Shown here: positions 1-10,875 of the stretch, piece by piece
How positions within the stretch are numbered: position 1 is the first letter of the stretch
Layout of the letters: the number at the start of each line of letters is the position of its first letter
From: Chelydra serpentina
Taxonomy: Eukaryota; Chordata; Testudines; Chelydridae
Assembly: GCA_037349315.1 (NCBI GenBank)
Contig: JBAIAC010000035.1
Coordinates: forward strand, 5,718,501-5,782,500
Length of the DNA: 64,000 nt
Direction of reading: 5' to 3'
Translations under genes and position numbers: made by a program
The notes under the pieces: generated by a model
The model's input: the letters and a program-made list of their open reading frames with translations, nothing else
Databases searched by the model: none
Told to the model about the DNA's origin: nothing

Positions 1-945
1 GTTCTTCTCCTCCCCTCCCTCCCACCCCGCTTCCCCATCCATCTTCAGGAACCCTTCTCACGAGCAACTCCTTATACAGGAGGTGCAATCGCTCCTCACC
101 ATAGGGGCAGTGGAGGTGGTGCCTCAGGAGCTATGGGGCAAGGGATTCTACTCCCAATACTTTCCTATCCCCAAGGCAAAGGGGGCGTCTCAGACCCATT
201 CTAGACCTACAAGGACTCAACCAGTTCATGGTGAAGTTGAAGTTCCGCACGGTCTCCCTGAGGACGATCGTACCTTCCTTGGATCCAGGAGACTGGTACG
301 CCCCCTTGACGTGAAAGATGCTTACATCCACATAGCCATTCGTCCAGCCCACAGACATTTCCTGAGTCTTGTGGTGGATCACAAACACTGTAAGTTCACG
401 GTGCAGACCCGATGAAAGAGCTTCCGGTCTCCTCACAACGCATTTTTTCCTGGATCATGGCCTGCATCCGTACCTGCTACGAGCTGGCCAAGGTTCCAGC
501 CCCAGCTATTATGGACCACTCAACAAGAGCTCAAGCCTCTTAAGCCGCCTTCCTGCCCCAGGTGCCTATCCAGGAGATCCACAGAGCAGCAATCTGGTCT
601 TCCGTGCACACGTTTACAACTCACTATGCCATCCACTTGAAGAAAAAACGGTTACTCACTTTCTCGTAACTGTTGTTCTTCGAGATGTGTTCATGTCCAT
701 TCCAGTACCCACCGACCTTCCCCTCTGTTGGAGTAGCTGGCAAGAAGCAACTTAAGGGGGGTCGGGTCGGCAGGGTTATATATTGAGCGCCATGAAGGCG
801 CCACTCCAGGGGGCTCCCCAGCTGACCCGACGGGAGCTGCGAAGGGAAAAATTTTCCAGTGACCGTGCACGCACACCTGATTGGAATGGACGTGAACAAC
901 ACATCTCGAAGAACAACAGTTACGAGAAGGTGAGTAATCTTTTTT
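1..945 (+). mobile_element. 3' part of a DIRS-like tyrosine-recombinase retroelement (degenerate)
   Basis: In broken frames 80-415 encodes reverse-transcriptase blocks such as GFYSQYFPIPKAKG and, after a frame change, RPLDVKDAYIHIAI, typical of DIRS/Ngaro RTs. About 574-632 encodes AAIWSSVHTFTTHYA, resembling the C-terminal tyrosine-recombinase block with its catalytic Tyr. Most of the middle is deleted. The element ends with a large inverted repeat (649-705 and 880-938). Stops and frameshifts mark it as dead. The assignment is from remembered family motifs. Confidence 0.6.
649..938. repeat. Long imperfect inverted repeat at the end of the DIRS-like element
   Basis: Arms of about 57 bp (649-705 and 880-938) are near-perfect reverse complements around CTCGTAACTGTTGTTCTTCG, with a spacer of about 175 bp. 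The right arm ends in AGAAGGTGAGTAA, a near-consensus splice donor. Confidence 0.8.
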
Positions 946-2540
946 TTTTCCCCAAAACAGGTCTGTTTCATGTCTCTTATACAGAGCAAGAACACAGTGG
1001 TGAAAAGTAACCTTTTAACCGTTACCAGGAACGAGATGGCTGACTGGTTTCTAGTTTCTGCCCCTCTGTTGGGAATTTTGGCCACCCAGGATCCAGTTTC
1101 CTCCACACTTCGCATTGTTTTTGTGTCTTTTAACGAGTGCATCCATTACATGCTCACAAAAATAGAGGAACTAGTTGCCAGATGTCAATCAGAAATTAAA
1201 GGGGCGTCAACCCCAAGCTGAAACTAAAGATCTAAATATATCCTACTATTATCCCCTCAAATGCACTTTACACCACCTTGTGAAGGTCGACACATTTGTT
1301 TACTCTGAACAAAGAGGAGAAGCAAATTCCAGAGTTGTCCACCTTCTTTTCCGGTGTAAGTGTTTGGAGCAAGAGCACATCAGCTCATTTCATTGTTGGG
1401 ACTGTGCACAAGAAAATAAAGAAGCATGCCCTTTAACAGCCTGTTTTTTCCTTTTTTCCAAATGTTGCTGCAGCAACTGGGAGACATAATGCTATAATAC
1501 TATACTGCTCAGATGGGAGCAACAACGCCGTGTCAAACAGCTCACTTTGTGTAAAGGATCCTTTACAAAATAATCTCACTATTTAGAGTGGGGTTTTTCC
1601 TCTATTATTTTTTCTCTGCTACGCTATAAAACAATATTTCCTGATGAGATTTGGCTCTCATACCGCTTTACACCGTCCCAGTATCCAAATGGATTACACA
1701 GCGGAAACAGCCTAGGGAGTACCCTGACCTTATCTCAATGTCAAGAGAAAAGTCTCTGAAGGGATTGTAGAGTAGGCTCTTCAGAGCAGAGACCATGTAT
1801 CCGTATGTGTTCGCACAGCACCCAATGAGGCATTGATTAGTATCTCCGAGTGCAACTGTAGTATAAATATTAAATAAAAAGGGACTGCAGGGTAGCACTT
1901 GTTGTTCATGCAACTAGTATGTCAAAGCAATGCAGAGACTTTTCAATTGACAGTTTCGTACTGTACCCATTCCTGCAGCATACCCGTAATGGTGGGGATA
2001 TTTTAGACTTCAGGCTGAGGTTTATGCTCTAGTTTCATATAAATAGGTTCGTTGAATGGTTCAATCTAATGAAACAATGAAAAATAATGGCAAGTATGAC
2101 TTGTATACATATTTTGACTTGTTAAACCTGAAACGTGTTTCGCCAGTTTGCTTTCCATACTGAAAGTGCAGCAACCTCATTTCAGCCCATCTCTCTGATT
2201 TCATCAGTAGCTGCAGAATGGGGAGCGCAAGCTCATAAGTCTTAATTGGTGTGTCTGTGTAACTCTGCATGTTGCTGCTTGCTGCCAAGATATATTCATG
2301 CCTGACATGGCAATGGATTTACAAAGTGTGTTTATGCCATGGTTGTAAACAAAGCTGCCAGTTTTCTGCATTGGGGGAAAAAAACACATCGGGCAAGGTG
2401 CCGGTGGTTCTTTTAAACCCCTAACACAACTAAATATTCCTACAAACCAAAACAAGCCTGAGCTTTGCTTTTCAAGCTCTGATATCCTTACAGTATGTAA
2501 ACATAGCTTGTCAAATCGAAGCCTCCAAAATAGCTTCTGA
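946..2540. other. Intergenic, one L2-like piece
   Basis: No gene recognised. About 1745-1885 reads like the 3' end of an L2-type LINE on the + strand (a 'gcagagaccatg ... gcacagcaccca' pattern with an A/T tail). The short open frames have no family resemblance. Confidence 0.5.
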
Positions 2541-2660
2541 CTAGAAGATGCATTGTGGCATAGTGGACAGAGACTGGACTAGCACTCAGAAGACTGGGGT
2601 TCTGCTATTAGCCTGCTGGGGGACCTCAGACCCACTGATGAAAGCACTATATGAGAGCTG
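2540..2660 (+). repeat. MIR-like SINE fragment
   Basis: The order 'tggcatagtggacagagactggactagcac' followed by 'cagaagactgggg' resembles the tRNA-related head of MIR elements. The tail is absent or too diverged to trace. Confidence 0.5.
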
Positions 2661-3594
2661 GGTGATTGTTTGAGTATCTCCCCTAATATATGACTTAGTG
2701 CAGAGTCTCTCTTTTAAACACTCTTTCTATGTGTACTCTTTTGAACATTCCTTAGGCTCGTCTGTCCAGGTGGAATGCTGCATAGTACTATGTGGACACA
2801 CAGACTTCAGTTCTGAGACAAGATTAACAATGAGATATGACTGGTGTCCTATTTTGTGGGGGCGGGGGGGAGTGGTGAAATTGTGGTAAACAGCAACAAC
2901 TTCCAGCTAAGGGACTGGTGAAAAGAGGAAGGAAGAGAGCTCCCATCTAGTTGTGAGCATCTGGGGGAGAGAGTTTGCAATATTTGGTCTTTCAAAACAA
3001 TGATATTCTTAGGGGCTGTATCTGGTGAACAAGCAATCCCACTAAGCAGGGAAGAATTTGGAAAAATACTGTTTGGTTTAGCTGATATTTGAATAGGAAG
3101 CATTTGAAAAGAGAATGAATTAGGAGTTCCAACAGTGCTATTGAAGCTGAGCAGTTGGCTGTACCTGTGTATAAACACACAACTTCTTTGGCGGTGGGCA
3201 GGTTTAAATGTCTTTTGTCAAGCAGCAAGGAAACACAGAAGGCAGCAAAGAATTTTAGAGATGCTGAATGCAGTGTCTGCTTTCAGATTAATTAAAAAAG
3301 AAATCTGTTAGGTGAAACGTTTATGGCTTTATGCCTGTTGATTAAAATTCCTCCATCAAATTTGATGGAGCAAAAGTTCATTTTCTCTCTCTCGCACACT
3401 AATTGTCTAGGGTGTCTGCTTCCTAATCCCTTGTTTGATTTGGTGCAATAAAAAGAAATAGGAGCAGCATTCAGTCTTTAGAGTCCCTTTGTGTTGCTTC
3501 TGCGTTGCTTGTACAATATGTAACACTTCAGTGGGAGGAGAGAGGGAAATGAAGCATTCATTACCCATTGCTCATTTCAGCACCAGGGTAACAT

Positions 3595-3867
3595 GGGATG
3601 CAGCATTCTCAAGATCTAAATGCACCTGATGCAGGCATTGGCACCCTGACAGCAGGATTATCTGGCTATATAGAGTCTCTCCTCAGGCCCTACGTTACCA
3701 GCACTCCCAGCTATCTTCAAGACACCACTGACTTCCTGAGGAAACTCCAGTCCTTTGGTGATCTTCCAGAAAACACCATCCGAGCCACTATGGATGTAGA
3801 AGCTCTCTACATGAACATTCCACACAAAGATGGACTACAAGGCGTCAGGAATAGCATCAGGGCTGGC

Positions 3868-3898
<31 letters not shown>

Positions 3899-4195
3899 TC
3901 GAAGCGCAAACAAAAAAAAAAACCCTTAAAATGTACCTCCCCAGGAATGGCCGGAGTGCCGCCCCAAGCACGAGCTTCCTTTGCTGGTGCCTGGAGCCGG
4001 ACCTGAATAGCATCCCTGGTACTATCACAGCAAACCTGGTGGCTGAACTTTGTGACTTTGTCCTCACCCACAATTACCCCACGAAAGCTTATGCCCAAAT
4101 AAATTTTGTTAGTCTCTGGTGCCACAAGGACTCCTCGTTGTTTTTGCCGATACAGACTAACACGGCGACCACTCTGAAACCTGATGCATAGTGAC
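3595..4195 (+). mobile_element. Penelope-like element: RT fragment and terminal sequence, interrupted by a hAT element
   Basis: 3598-3857 encodes PLE reverse-transcriptase blocks (GTLTAGLSGYIESLLRPYVT, QDTTDFLRKLQSFGDLPENT, ATMDVEALYMNIPH). After a 148-bp insertion the RT resumes as LVAELCDFVLTHNY (about 4030-4072). From 4079 follows PLE terminal sequence with GAAAGCTTATGC and CAGACTAACACGG, shared with copies at 30.1 and 56.6 kb. Truncated and inactive. Confidence 0.75.
3858..4005. mobile_element. Short non-autonomous hAT-like element with 8-bp target duplication
   Basis: The 148-bp insertion starts CAGGGCTGGC and ends GCCGGACCTG, giving imperfect terminal inverted repeats (8 of 10). It is flanked by the direct repeat AATAGCAT (3850-3857 and 4006-4013). 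The interior holds a long T run and a complementary A run. CAG-start termini with an 8-bp duplication are the hAT hallmark. Confidence 0.8.
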
Positions 4196-7100
4196 ATTGG
4201 GCCAGACACATAATGCAGGAGACTTCTGATATCAAATGTATCCCTAGTGGTTCCTAAGTAGGCGTTTCATAGTGGAGTTCAGATTTGTTTGGAAAGTGAT
4301 CTTTGGGAGTTGTAGGCCTATGCTGATCCATGTAAATAAATACATCTGTCTTTTTACTACAGCATTGCACAGTTCCAGAAAGCTTAAGTCTGGGATAGGA
4401 TTCAAATCCACAAACTGAGCACTAATAATTCAGTAATCATATTGACTGGTCTGTCCCTATTCCAGCACGGTGTGTGGGGGTTTTTTGTGTATGTGGATAT
4501 ATGCTTTATTGGCAGAGTCAGCAACTTGACCTGTGGAATTTAACAGCTTGTTTCACACTCACTGCAGCACACTGAGGTATTAGATTATTCACAAACACTT
4601 TTCCCCCCTTTCTCAGGAGCATTCACCTTCAATTGAGAATTGAATGGGTTAGTATACTAGCAAGTGAAGATCTGGGATTGACTGATTTAAATCAGAAGTG
4701 GAGGGGAATGTTCAGCAGTCTCAATCTGCTGAATTCCTTAGTAGATGTTTGTCTTTGTCACAAAACCACAGAGCAGTTCAGCACCATTGGCACACTCAGC
4801 TGAGGACTAAAACTAGCAAGGCTGCTGCAGATCAGGATTGTGGTGTATTGTCAGAGCTGTGCAAGAGGAAGCTCACATGGCGCCAGCCCACGTTATTTCT
4901 GGCTCCAGCTAATACTGTTGTTAGGCCTTCATTTTGATAAGCACACAATTCTTCCTCATTTCAGCTCTTAAAGAAAATGTCTTCCCAGATGAGCTTGCAA
5001 AACTAGCTTTTTCTTTTTAATACCAAAAGAAAATTTAAGAGGCCTGTTTGGTCTGTTACCTCTTAAGGGAGAAAATTAGTTTGGCCATAGGCCAATCCTC
5101 AATGGACAGCTGTTTACCTTCTTACACACAGCATAAACCATGGGTCCTGAGCAGAAGGAAAGTAACATGAGAACACCTGAATTACAAGAGGACCACACCT
5201 GCAGCTCTGACACCCTGAGGCATAAATATTTTCCTCCCTGTCCACATGCACCCCTAAAATAATGATGATTCAGCAAAGGTTAGGTTTCCTCACACTTGTC
5301 CCCTCTGCCACTTCATATTACAAACTGTTACAGGTTTACTTTAAAAGGAAATTTAATTTTTAGGAGTATATATGTTCTCGATTAGAACTGGGGCAGGTGC
5401 AAGAGAATAGGTAACCAAAAATAAGATCTTGCATGCTCAATCCCTGTGGTGTTTTATAGCCATATGTACAAATTCCTAACAGGGTTATTTCTTTGTTCTG
5501 CCTCTTGTAGGTGGTCACTTCTTTCACCGCAATTCTTTGTCTCCTCGGAGCCTGGTCTATGAGAGTGAATTCTCAACAATCCAGCCTGCCTTGGACATGT
5601 ACGATGAGAACAAAACCTGAAAGGAATGTGTGTTGTGGTGTTGGTTTCTTCCTTTTTTTGTTTCTCATTCCTGTTGTTATGTACTCCTTCCTTGGGTGTT
5701 CTTTTGTCTAAAGAAGAGCTGCTTTTCCCAGAATACAAGCCTGGCTTCCAAGTGACAAAGATGAAGCTCAACTACGGTTGTCTCCAAGGATATCATCTCT
5801 GGGCCATTAATGTGCATACACAACATGGGCTGTTTGTAAATTGCAGAATTGGAGTGCAAGTTAGCTTTGTCAATCCAGCCGAGTCTGTACAAAAGAGGGT
5901 TTGCCCTGATCCAGAGTTACTTTTGTATTGAAAAGGTGTGTCTTAAATAAGCACATGATCTTTCCATTGTTTTAATCATGCACATGTTTGCTGGACTATC
6001 AGACAAGATACCTGGTGGCAGAGGCGATTCCAAGTTGCAACGGTGTAAAGGCACACCATTTTTTCTTCAGTTTCCCAATGAACTTATTGTGATATGTCCC
6101 CTTTCTGAGGGGAGCCTGTAGAAATGCATTAACTTTCCTATTGCCCATTTAACTCTGGGTAATGGCAAAACAGGTTGGCATTAGAGCTACAGACAGGAGC
6201 TGTGTCTGGAGTATCCATGAAAGGTTTCAAGTAACCCAATGCTTCAATTTTTCAGTTTCCACTGAAGTTGAACAAAGGTTTCCTATACAGAATGCAACTT
6301 CAGCCATTCCTAGCCCTCCTGCCAAGTGAATCTCTTGACAACAGGGATGCTGCTGATGTTCATGGGCTCACCATTTGATCTTCCTTAAAATCATTAGACT
6401 TCTTGAGAAATGTGCAGGTATCTAGATAGCTATCTTCTTTTGATTATTTTTTTTAAATAATCCACCAGTTTTTTTTCACTGAGATTTTTGAGAAGCCAAA
6501 ATGTTAGTATTCAACAGAACAAAATGTAAATTTCCTACCCTGTTCTCCCACTGAGACCTGCAACAGTTATGTAACAAACACTTTCTCAATGCTGTGTCCT
6601 TTCCTGCTGCCATCAATAATGTGAATGCAGAAAGCAGAAGAGTTAAGGAAAGCACCCACGCTTTGACACTTGGAGGGAAATCAGGTTTTACCGGAATGTG
6701 ACACAAAGTGGCCAGGAAATGAATATTATCCTAAAGCTACTAAAAGGGTAATGCAGAAATAGACAACAAGACTTTTTTTAAGGCGTCAACAGTGTTCCTT
6801 TAAAAAGCAGCTCTGGCGAGTAAGTCAGTGTCTCTAATGCACCTTTTCCTACTGAATGCTGTGTAATTGGTTAAGTTGAACAAATGTCAATATTTTCTCC
6901 ATTGCAGTCAGAGTAACTGTAGATGTAGAAATGCATTTGTGTCCTTTGTAATGTGAACAAAATCTTCACTCTATATAGAAATCGTGATTTAGAACAAATG
7001 GCAAACTGGAAAGAGACATAAGAAATGTCCTGCTATCTTTGAATCTAAACAGCTTCTCTGTAGATGGGGAAACTTGCCTTCTTTTTATAAAGCAATCCGT

Positions 7101-7825
7101 CGTCTTGGCATGTATTCTGATTTGAAGTGTGGTGCAGCTGCAACATTAACGCAGATGTTAAAAACAAAAAACTCTAAAGTAAGGAAGTGAGCTTCTAGCA
7201 GAGCAAACTTTGGCTGTTGCTGAGTCGTATTTAATCTGATAATTCTAGACTGGGTGGTGCAGAGTTTAAAGTGTTTTACCTTTTACAACACCTTGTTTAT
7301 ATTTGACAAATTTTACTGTAGTCAGCTAACTTTAGAAACATTTTTAAAAACTTTTTAAGAAGCACAGTTTTAACACACACAGCATTGAGGATATGAAACT
7401 GAAGGTTGGCGGGCAATGTCACCACAGTTACTCAAGTAAAAGAGGCCCAGAATCAGCATCTGTTGTTCCTCTTTTAAATCTGAGAAGTAGAGCAGATATT
7501 TATTGTGTGAACAGTAATGCAGCTGGTCACCCAAGCCCCAGACTCCTTGAACTAAGACTCTTTCAAGTCTGACTGAGTACAGGCACAGTGGAGCGAGAAG
7601 GGCTGATTGGGCAATCTCCATTTTCATCATTATAGCTGCTGAGTGATCATTACATGTAGATGTGTAAAAACAGCGAGCTTCCCAAACCAGACAAAGAAAT
7701 ACAATTCCTATCTTTCAAGGACGGAGTGACTTTTAGCAGGGCTTGTAATAGCAAGGCAGGGCAGGCAGGTTACCATTGGCTCTAACTAGGCGCTCTCACA
7801 AGCTGTAATATTCTTTACCTGCATC
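4196..7825. other. Intergenic, nothing recognised
   Basis: AT-rich DNA without a gene, RNA gene or repeat that I can name. Open frames around 5.5-5.9 kb on both strands are short, lack domains and overlap each other. Confidence 0.5.
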
Positions 7826-7828
7826 TAA

Positions 7829-8110
7829 GGGCAGGTCTACACTACAGCCGGAATCAACGCTCTGAGATCGATCCACCGGCGGTCGATATAGTGGGTCTAG
7901 TAGAGACCCGCCAAATCAACTGCAGATCGCTCTCCAGTCGACCCCTGTACTCTACCCCCGACGAGAAGAGTAAGGTAAGTTGACAGGAGATTTTCTCCCG
8001 TTGACTCCCCACAGTAACTTCTCTTAAGGTCCGTCAACACCAGCTACATTATTTGTATAGCTGGAGTTGCGTAGTGTAGGTCGACTTACTGCGATAGTGT
8101 AGACATAGCC
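7829..8110. mobile_element. Harbinger-like MITE, copy 1
   Basis: 282 bp with termini GGGCAGGTCTACACTAC and TAGTGTAGACATAGCC in inverted orientation, flanked by TAA on both sides (7826-7828, 8111-8113). The interior contains the motifs 'gcagatcgctctc' and 'gtcgacccctgtact', shared with the copy at 49.5 kb. A 3-bp TWA duplication suggests PIF/Harbinger. Confidence 0.7.
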
Positions 8111-8589
8111 TAAGGTCTTGACTATGCAGGAGAGTCCAGTCACCAGTGTAGCTGCAGCAGTACAAAATGTAGGCAGGCAAAGTTGCTATGAACCAATATT
8201 TGCACTGATGCAATTTACTCTGGTTTTAAGCAGGATTAAAATCCACTGTGCAAATCCTAGTTTATACAGCATCTCTGCCTGCCTTGTTCTAGGGGTTGCC
8301 TCAGTGCAGCTGTATCAGAGCTGGCCACTGACAGCTGTAACTGGGGCAAATTTCCTGTGTAGACAAGGCAACCTGAGCAGCACTAAAGAGAGGTAACAAC
8401 TCCTTAGGTTTGCAAACAATTCTAGCTTTTAAAACCCAGTGCCCCAGTGAACAATAAAGCAAGAGGCAAACTCATCAGCACTCACAGGAACAGGCTTTTA
8501 ATAGTAATATTGATCCTCTGAGCCCAGTGATCACTAATTCTGAATTCCAATCAGTGCTATCTTTCCTTCTGCTAAGTCAGTTTCTTTGC

Positions 8590-8707
8590 TTCCATAGATT
8601 AATTAAAACTTGCACTAACTTTTTATGTTTTGGATAAATTTGACAATGTTGCCAATTCTTGTGATATTTGCTGCTGCTTCTTAAAGTTCCAGCTTCTGGA
8701 GTCATGT
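8590..8707. repeat. 118-bp segment repeated in inverse orientation at 11277-11394
   Basis: It matches the reverse complement of 11277-11394 over its whole 118 bp with six mismatches by eye (about 95%). The match runs from 'ttccatagattaatt' to 'tggagtcatgt' and stops abruptly on both sides. Confidence 0.9.
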
Positions 8708-8997
8708 GAGTATGTGAAAAACCTTCGTTTACTCTTTTTTAAATGAAGGAAGCAGATCCTTTGCTCCAGCTTTGACAGTTTACACCAGCCAAGGAACTGC
8801 TTCTAATGTTTCTAAGCCTCATGGTTGTGGAGAAAATCTGGCAAAAATAAATCCTAAAGGCTCAGGGGGCAAATAAAAACGTCAGTACAATTTTTAAAAT
8901 TATATTACTAAATCTCTTGATTTTTTTTTAAGCCAATCTCATGATTTTGCGGGGGCTGGTTCATGATTTTTGAAAACTTGGGGTTGGCAATACTACT
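8643..8997. mobile_element. Diverged MITE with TTGCCAA termini (probable)
   Basis: It begins near 'aatgttgccaattct' and ends 'ggggttggcaatac', inverted repeats of about 8-10 bp. The same family occurs at about 25467-25757 ('ggtgccaactctc' to 'gggttggtaac'). No clear target duplication was found, so the class is uncertain. Confidence 0.5.
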
Positions 8998-10875
8998 TTA
9001 AGAATCTACTGGTCCTGTAGCTAGTAAAATAAGTGAGTTGAGGGATGTGTTGGAGTCTAACACTTGTAAATGACACTCCCTCATTTGGAAACTCCAGAGC
9101 TGTGGGGAAAGCTAAATGCCAGTTCAAACTGATCCGTGAATGCATGCTCTGAGACCTGGTCACATTAAGGATGTGAAAGAGCCAGTGTAGGGAACATGGC
9201 TGATTTTTCAGAGAAGCCTTCTTAGTTTTGGGGTTTCCTTTTTAATATTAAAAGGAACTAGATGCTAGCATCATTGTCCTTTTTCTACTGTAGTGGCACT
9301 GCAGGTGGTTGTCACTTTGCAGAAGTAAAATGTATGCACTGTGAGTGCCAGTTACTTGGAGTAATTTTTAAAGCAAGTAAAGGCTTGATAGCTACACCAC
9401 CAATGTTATGAATTTTATTAAAATTCTTTTTATCCCAAATCCTACATCTCCCCAGTTTGCTATAGTATTCCCCTCAATTTTTGCCCAACTCCTAATTGTT
9501 TGGAAGTTTTGCATCCCCGAAGATGTTTGTAAAATTAAGATTTACTTGTGTTCTCCAAGGGATATTCCCAAGTTAAAAACAACCTCTCAGCATGTTTCTT
9601 ACCTATGTTACCAACAATAAAATAAATTATTACAACCGAAAACATCTTAAAATCTAATGTACTTTGCAACATCCATGTTTATTTGCTTCATTAAGCTTGG
9701 ACAATGAAAACGTTAACATTTATATTGTGGTAGCACCTAAAAGCCACAATCAGGTTGGGTCATACTGTGTTGGGCACTTCATGAACACAATATATGACAG
9801 TTCCTGCCCTAAAGAGCTGACTTGTCAGTTTCACTTTTACCTCCCCTTCTAGCATAATGTTACAATGTTTACATTCAAATAGAAAACTGAAAAGAAATAA
9901 TTAAAATAATGGGTTTTATAAATGTGTATTAAAAAACTAATCCTGAATTTTAGGCCCAAACTAGTGGACAATGTCACTCTTATAAAAATATAATCATTAA
10001 GCCTATAAAATAATTACAAACAAACATTCTTTCAAAGGACAAGCGGCAGGAATTAAATTATTAACGTACAAGATTCTGTATATGGAAAATAATACCAACC
10101 CTTGCTAAAGAAAGTCTATAAAATAAGACACCAGGTGAACAAAACAACTTGATGGTGTGTTCTTTCCCTTGAGGTGCCAGGCTTTAGACAACCACTTGTT
10201 TCTCTTGCTAAGGAGAGCTTTGTGGCTGAGTCATTTGTCTATTCAATTGAGAATACAGTACGCCCCTCAAATTCTCACCTCTAGGGTATTCAATCACTTT
10301 AATGCTGCAGCAGGATTGAGGTAGAAAAGACAAGTAGGAAATGCTTATGCAGCGAGTTCTGACTGGAGCCTACAACTGATTGAATACACTGAGTCAGTGA
10401 TAATGAAAGGGTGCTAAGCACCTCATAGGATCAGACTCAGAGGGTACATTTTACCACTTCGGGGTAGAATTATGGTAGGTAAAATATTTCATAGTTTTAT
10501 TACCATTGTAAGAGAAATGCGATGATCAGAAGCCTTTTCAACAAAGCTTTTGCAGGCTTCCAATGCAAAGCTGCACAAATGCCAAGAAGAGAATATTACA
10601 GATAAAGCAAGCTAATGCATTACTGATCGTCAGTAAATAGACTCCATTGGTGTGTCCCTTCCCCACAAAAACTTTTACAGTCTCACTGATAAGGGAATAT
10701 GAGGTTACCACACTAGGATTTGTGTGCATAAAACCTGTCATGAGAAAAAAGGGCCTTTCAATTTTAACATCTGCCCTCACAATCTTTCTTGCTTTTAAAG
10801 AGGAGTGTCATAGTGTTAGTATAATACCTCTGGGTTAATTGTGGCCAGCTACTTAACACAATTAATATTAACAAC
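8998..10875. other. Intergenic, one L2-like piece
   Basis: About 9718-9825 resembles the reverse complement of an L2 3' end ('ttgtggtagcacct' to 'cctgccctaaagagct'). Otherwise AT-rich DNA with no recognisable gene. Confidence 0.45.

Noticed and set aside
3598..4191. 197-codon frame as a host gene
   Set aside because: It is a PLE reverse-transcriptase fragment joined through the poly-T of an inserted hAT element, not a host protein.
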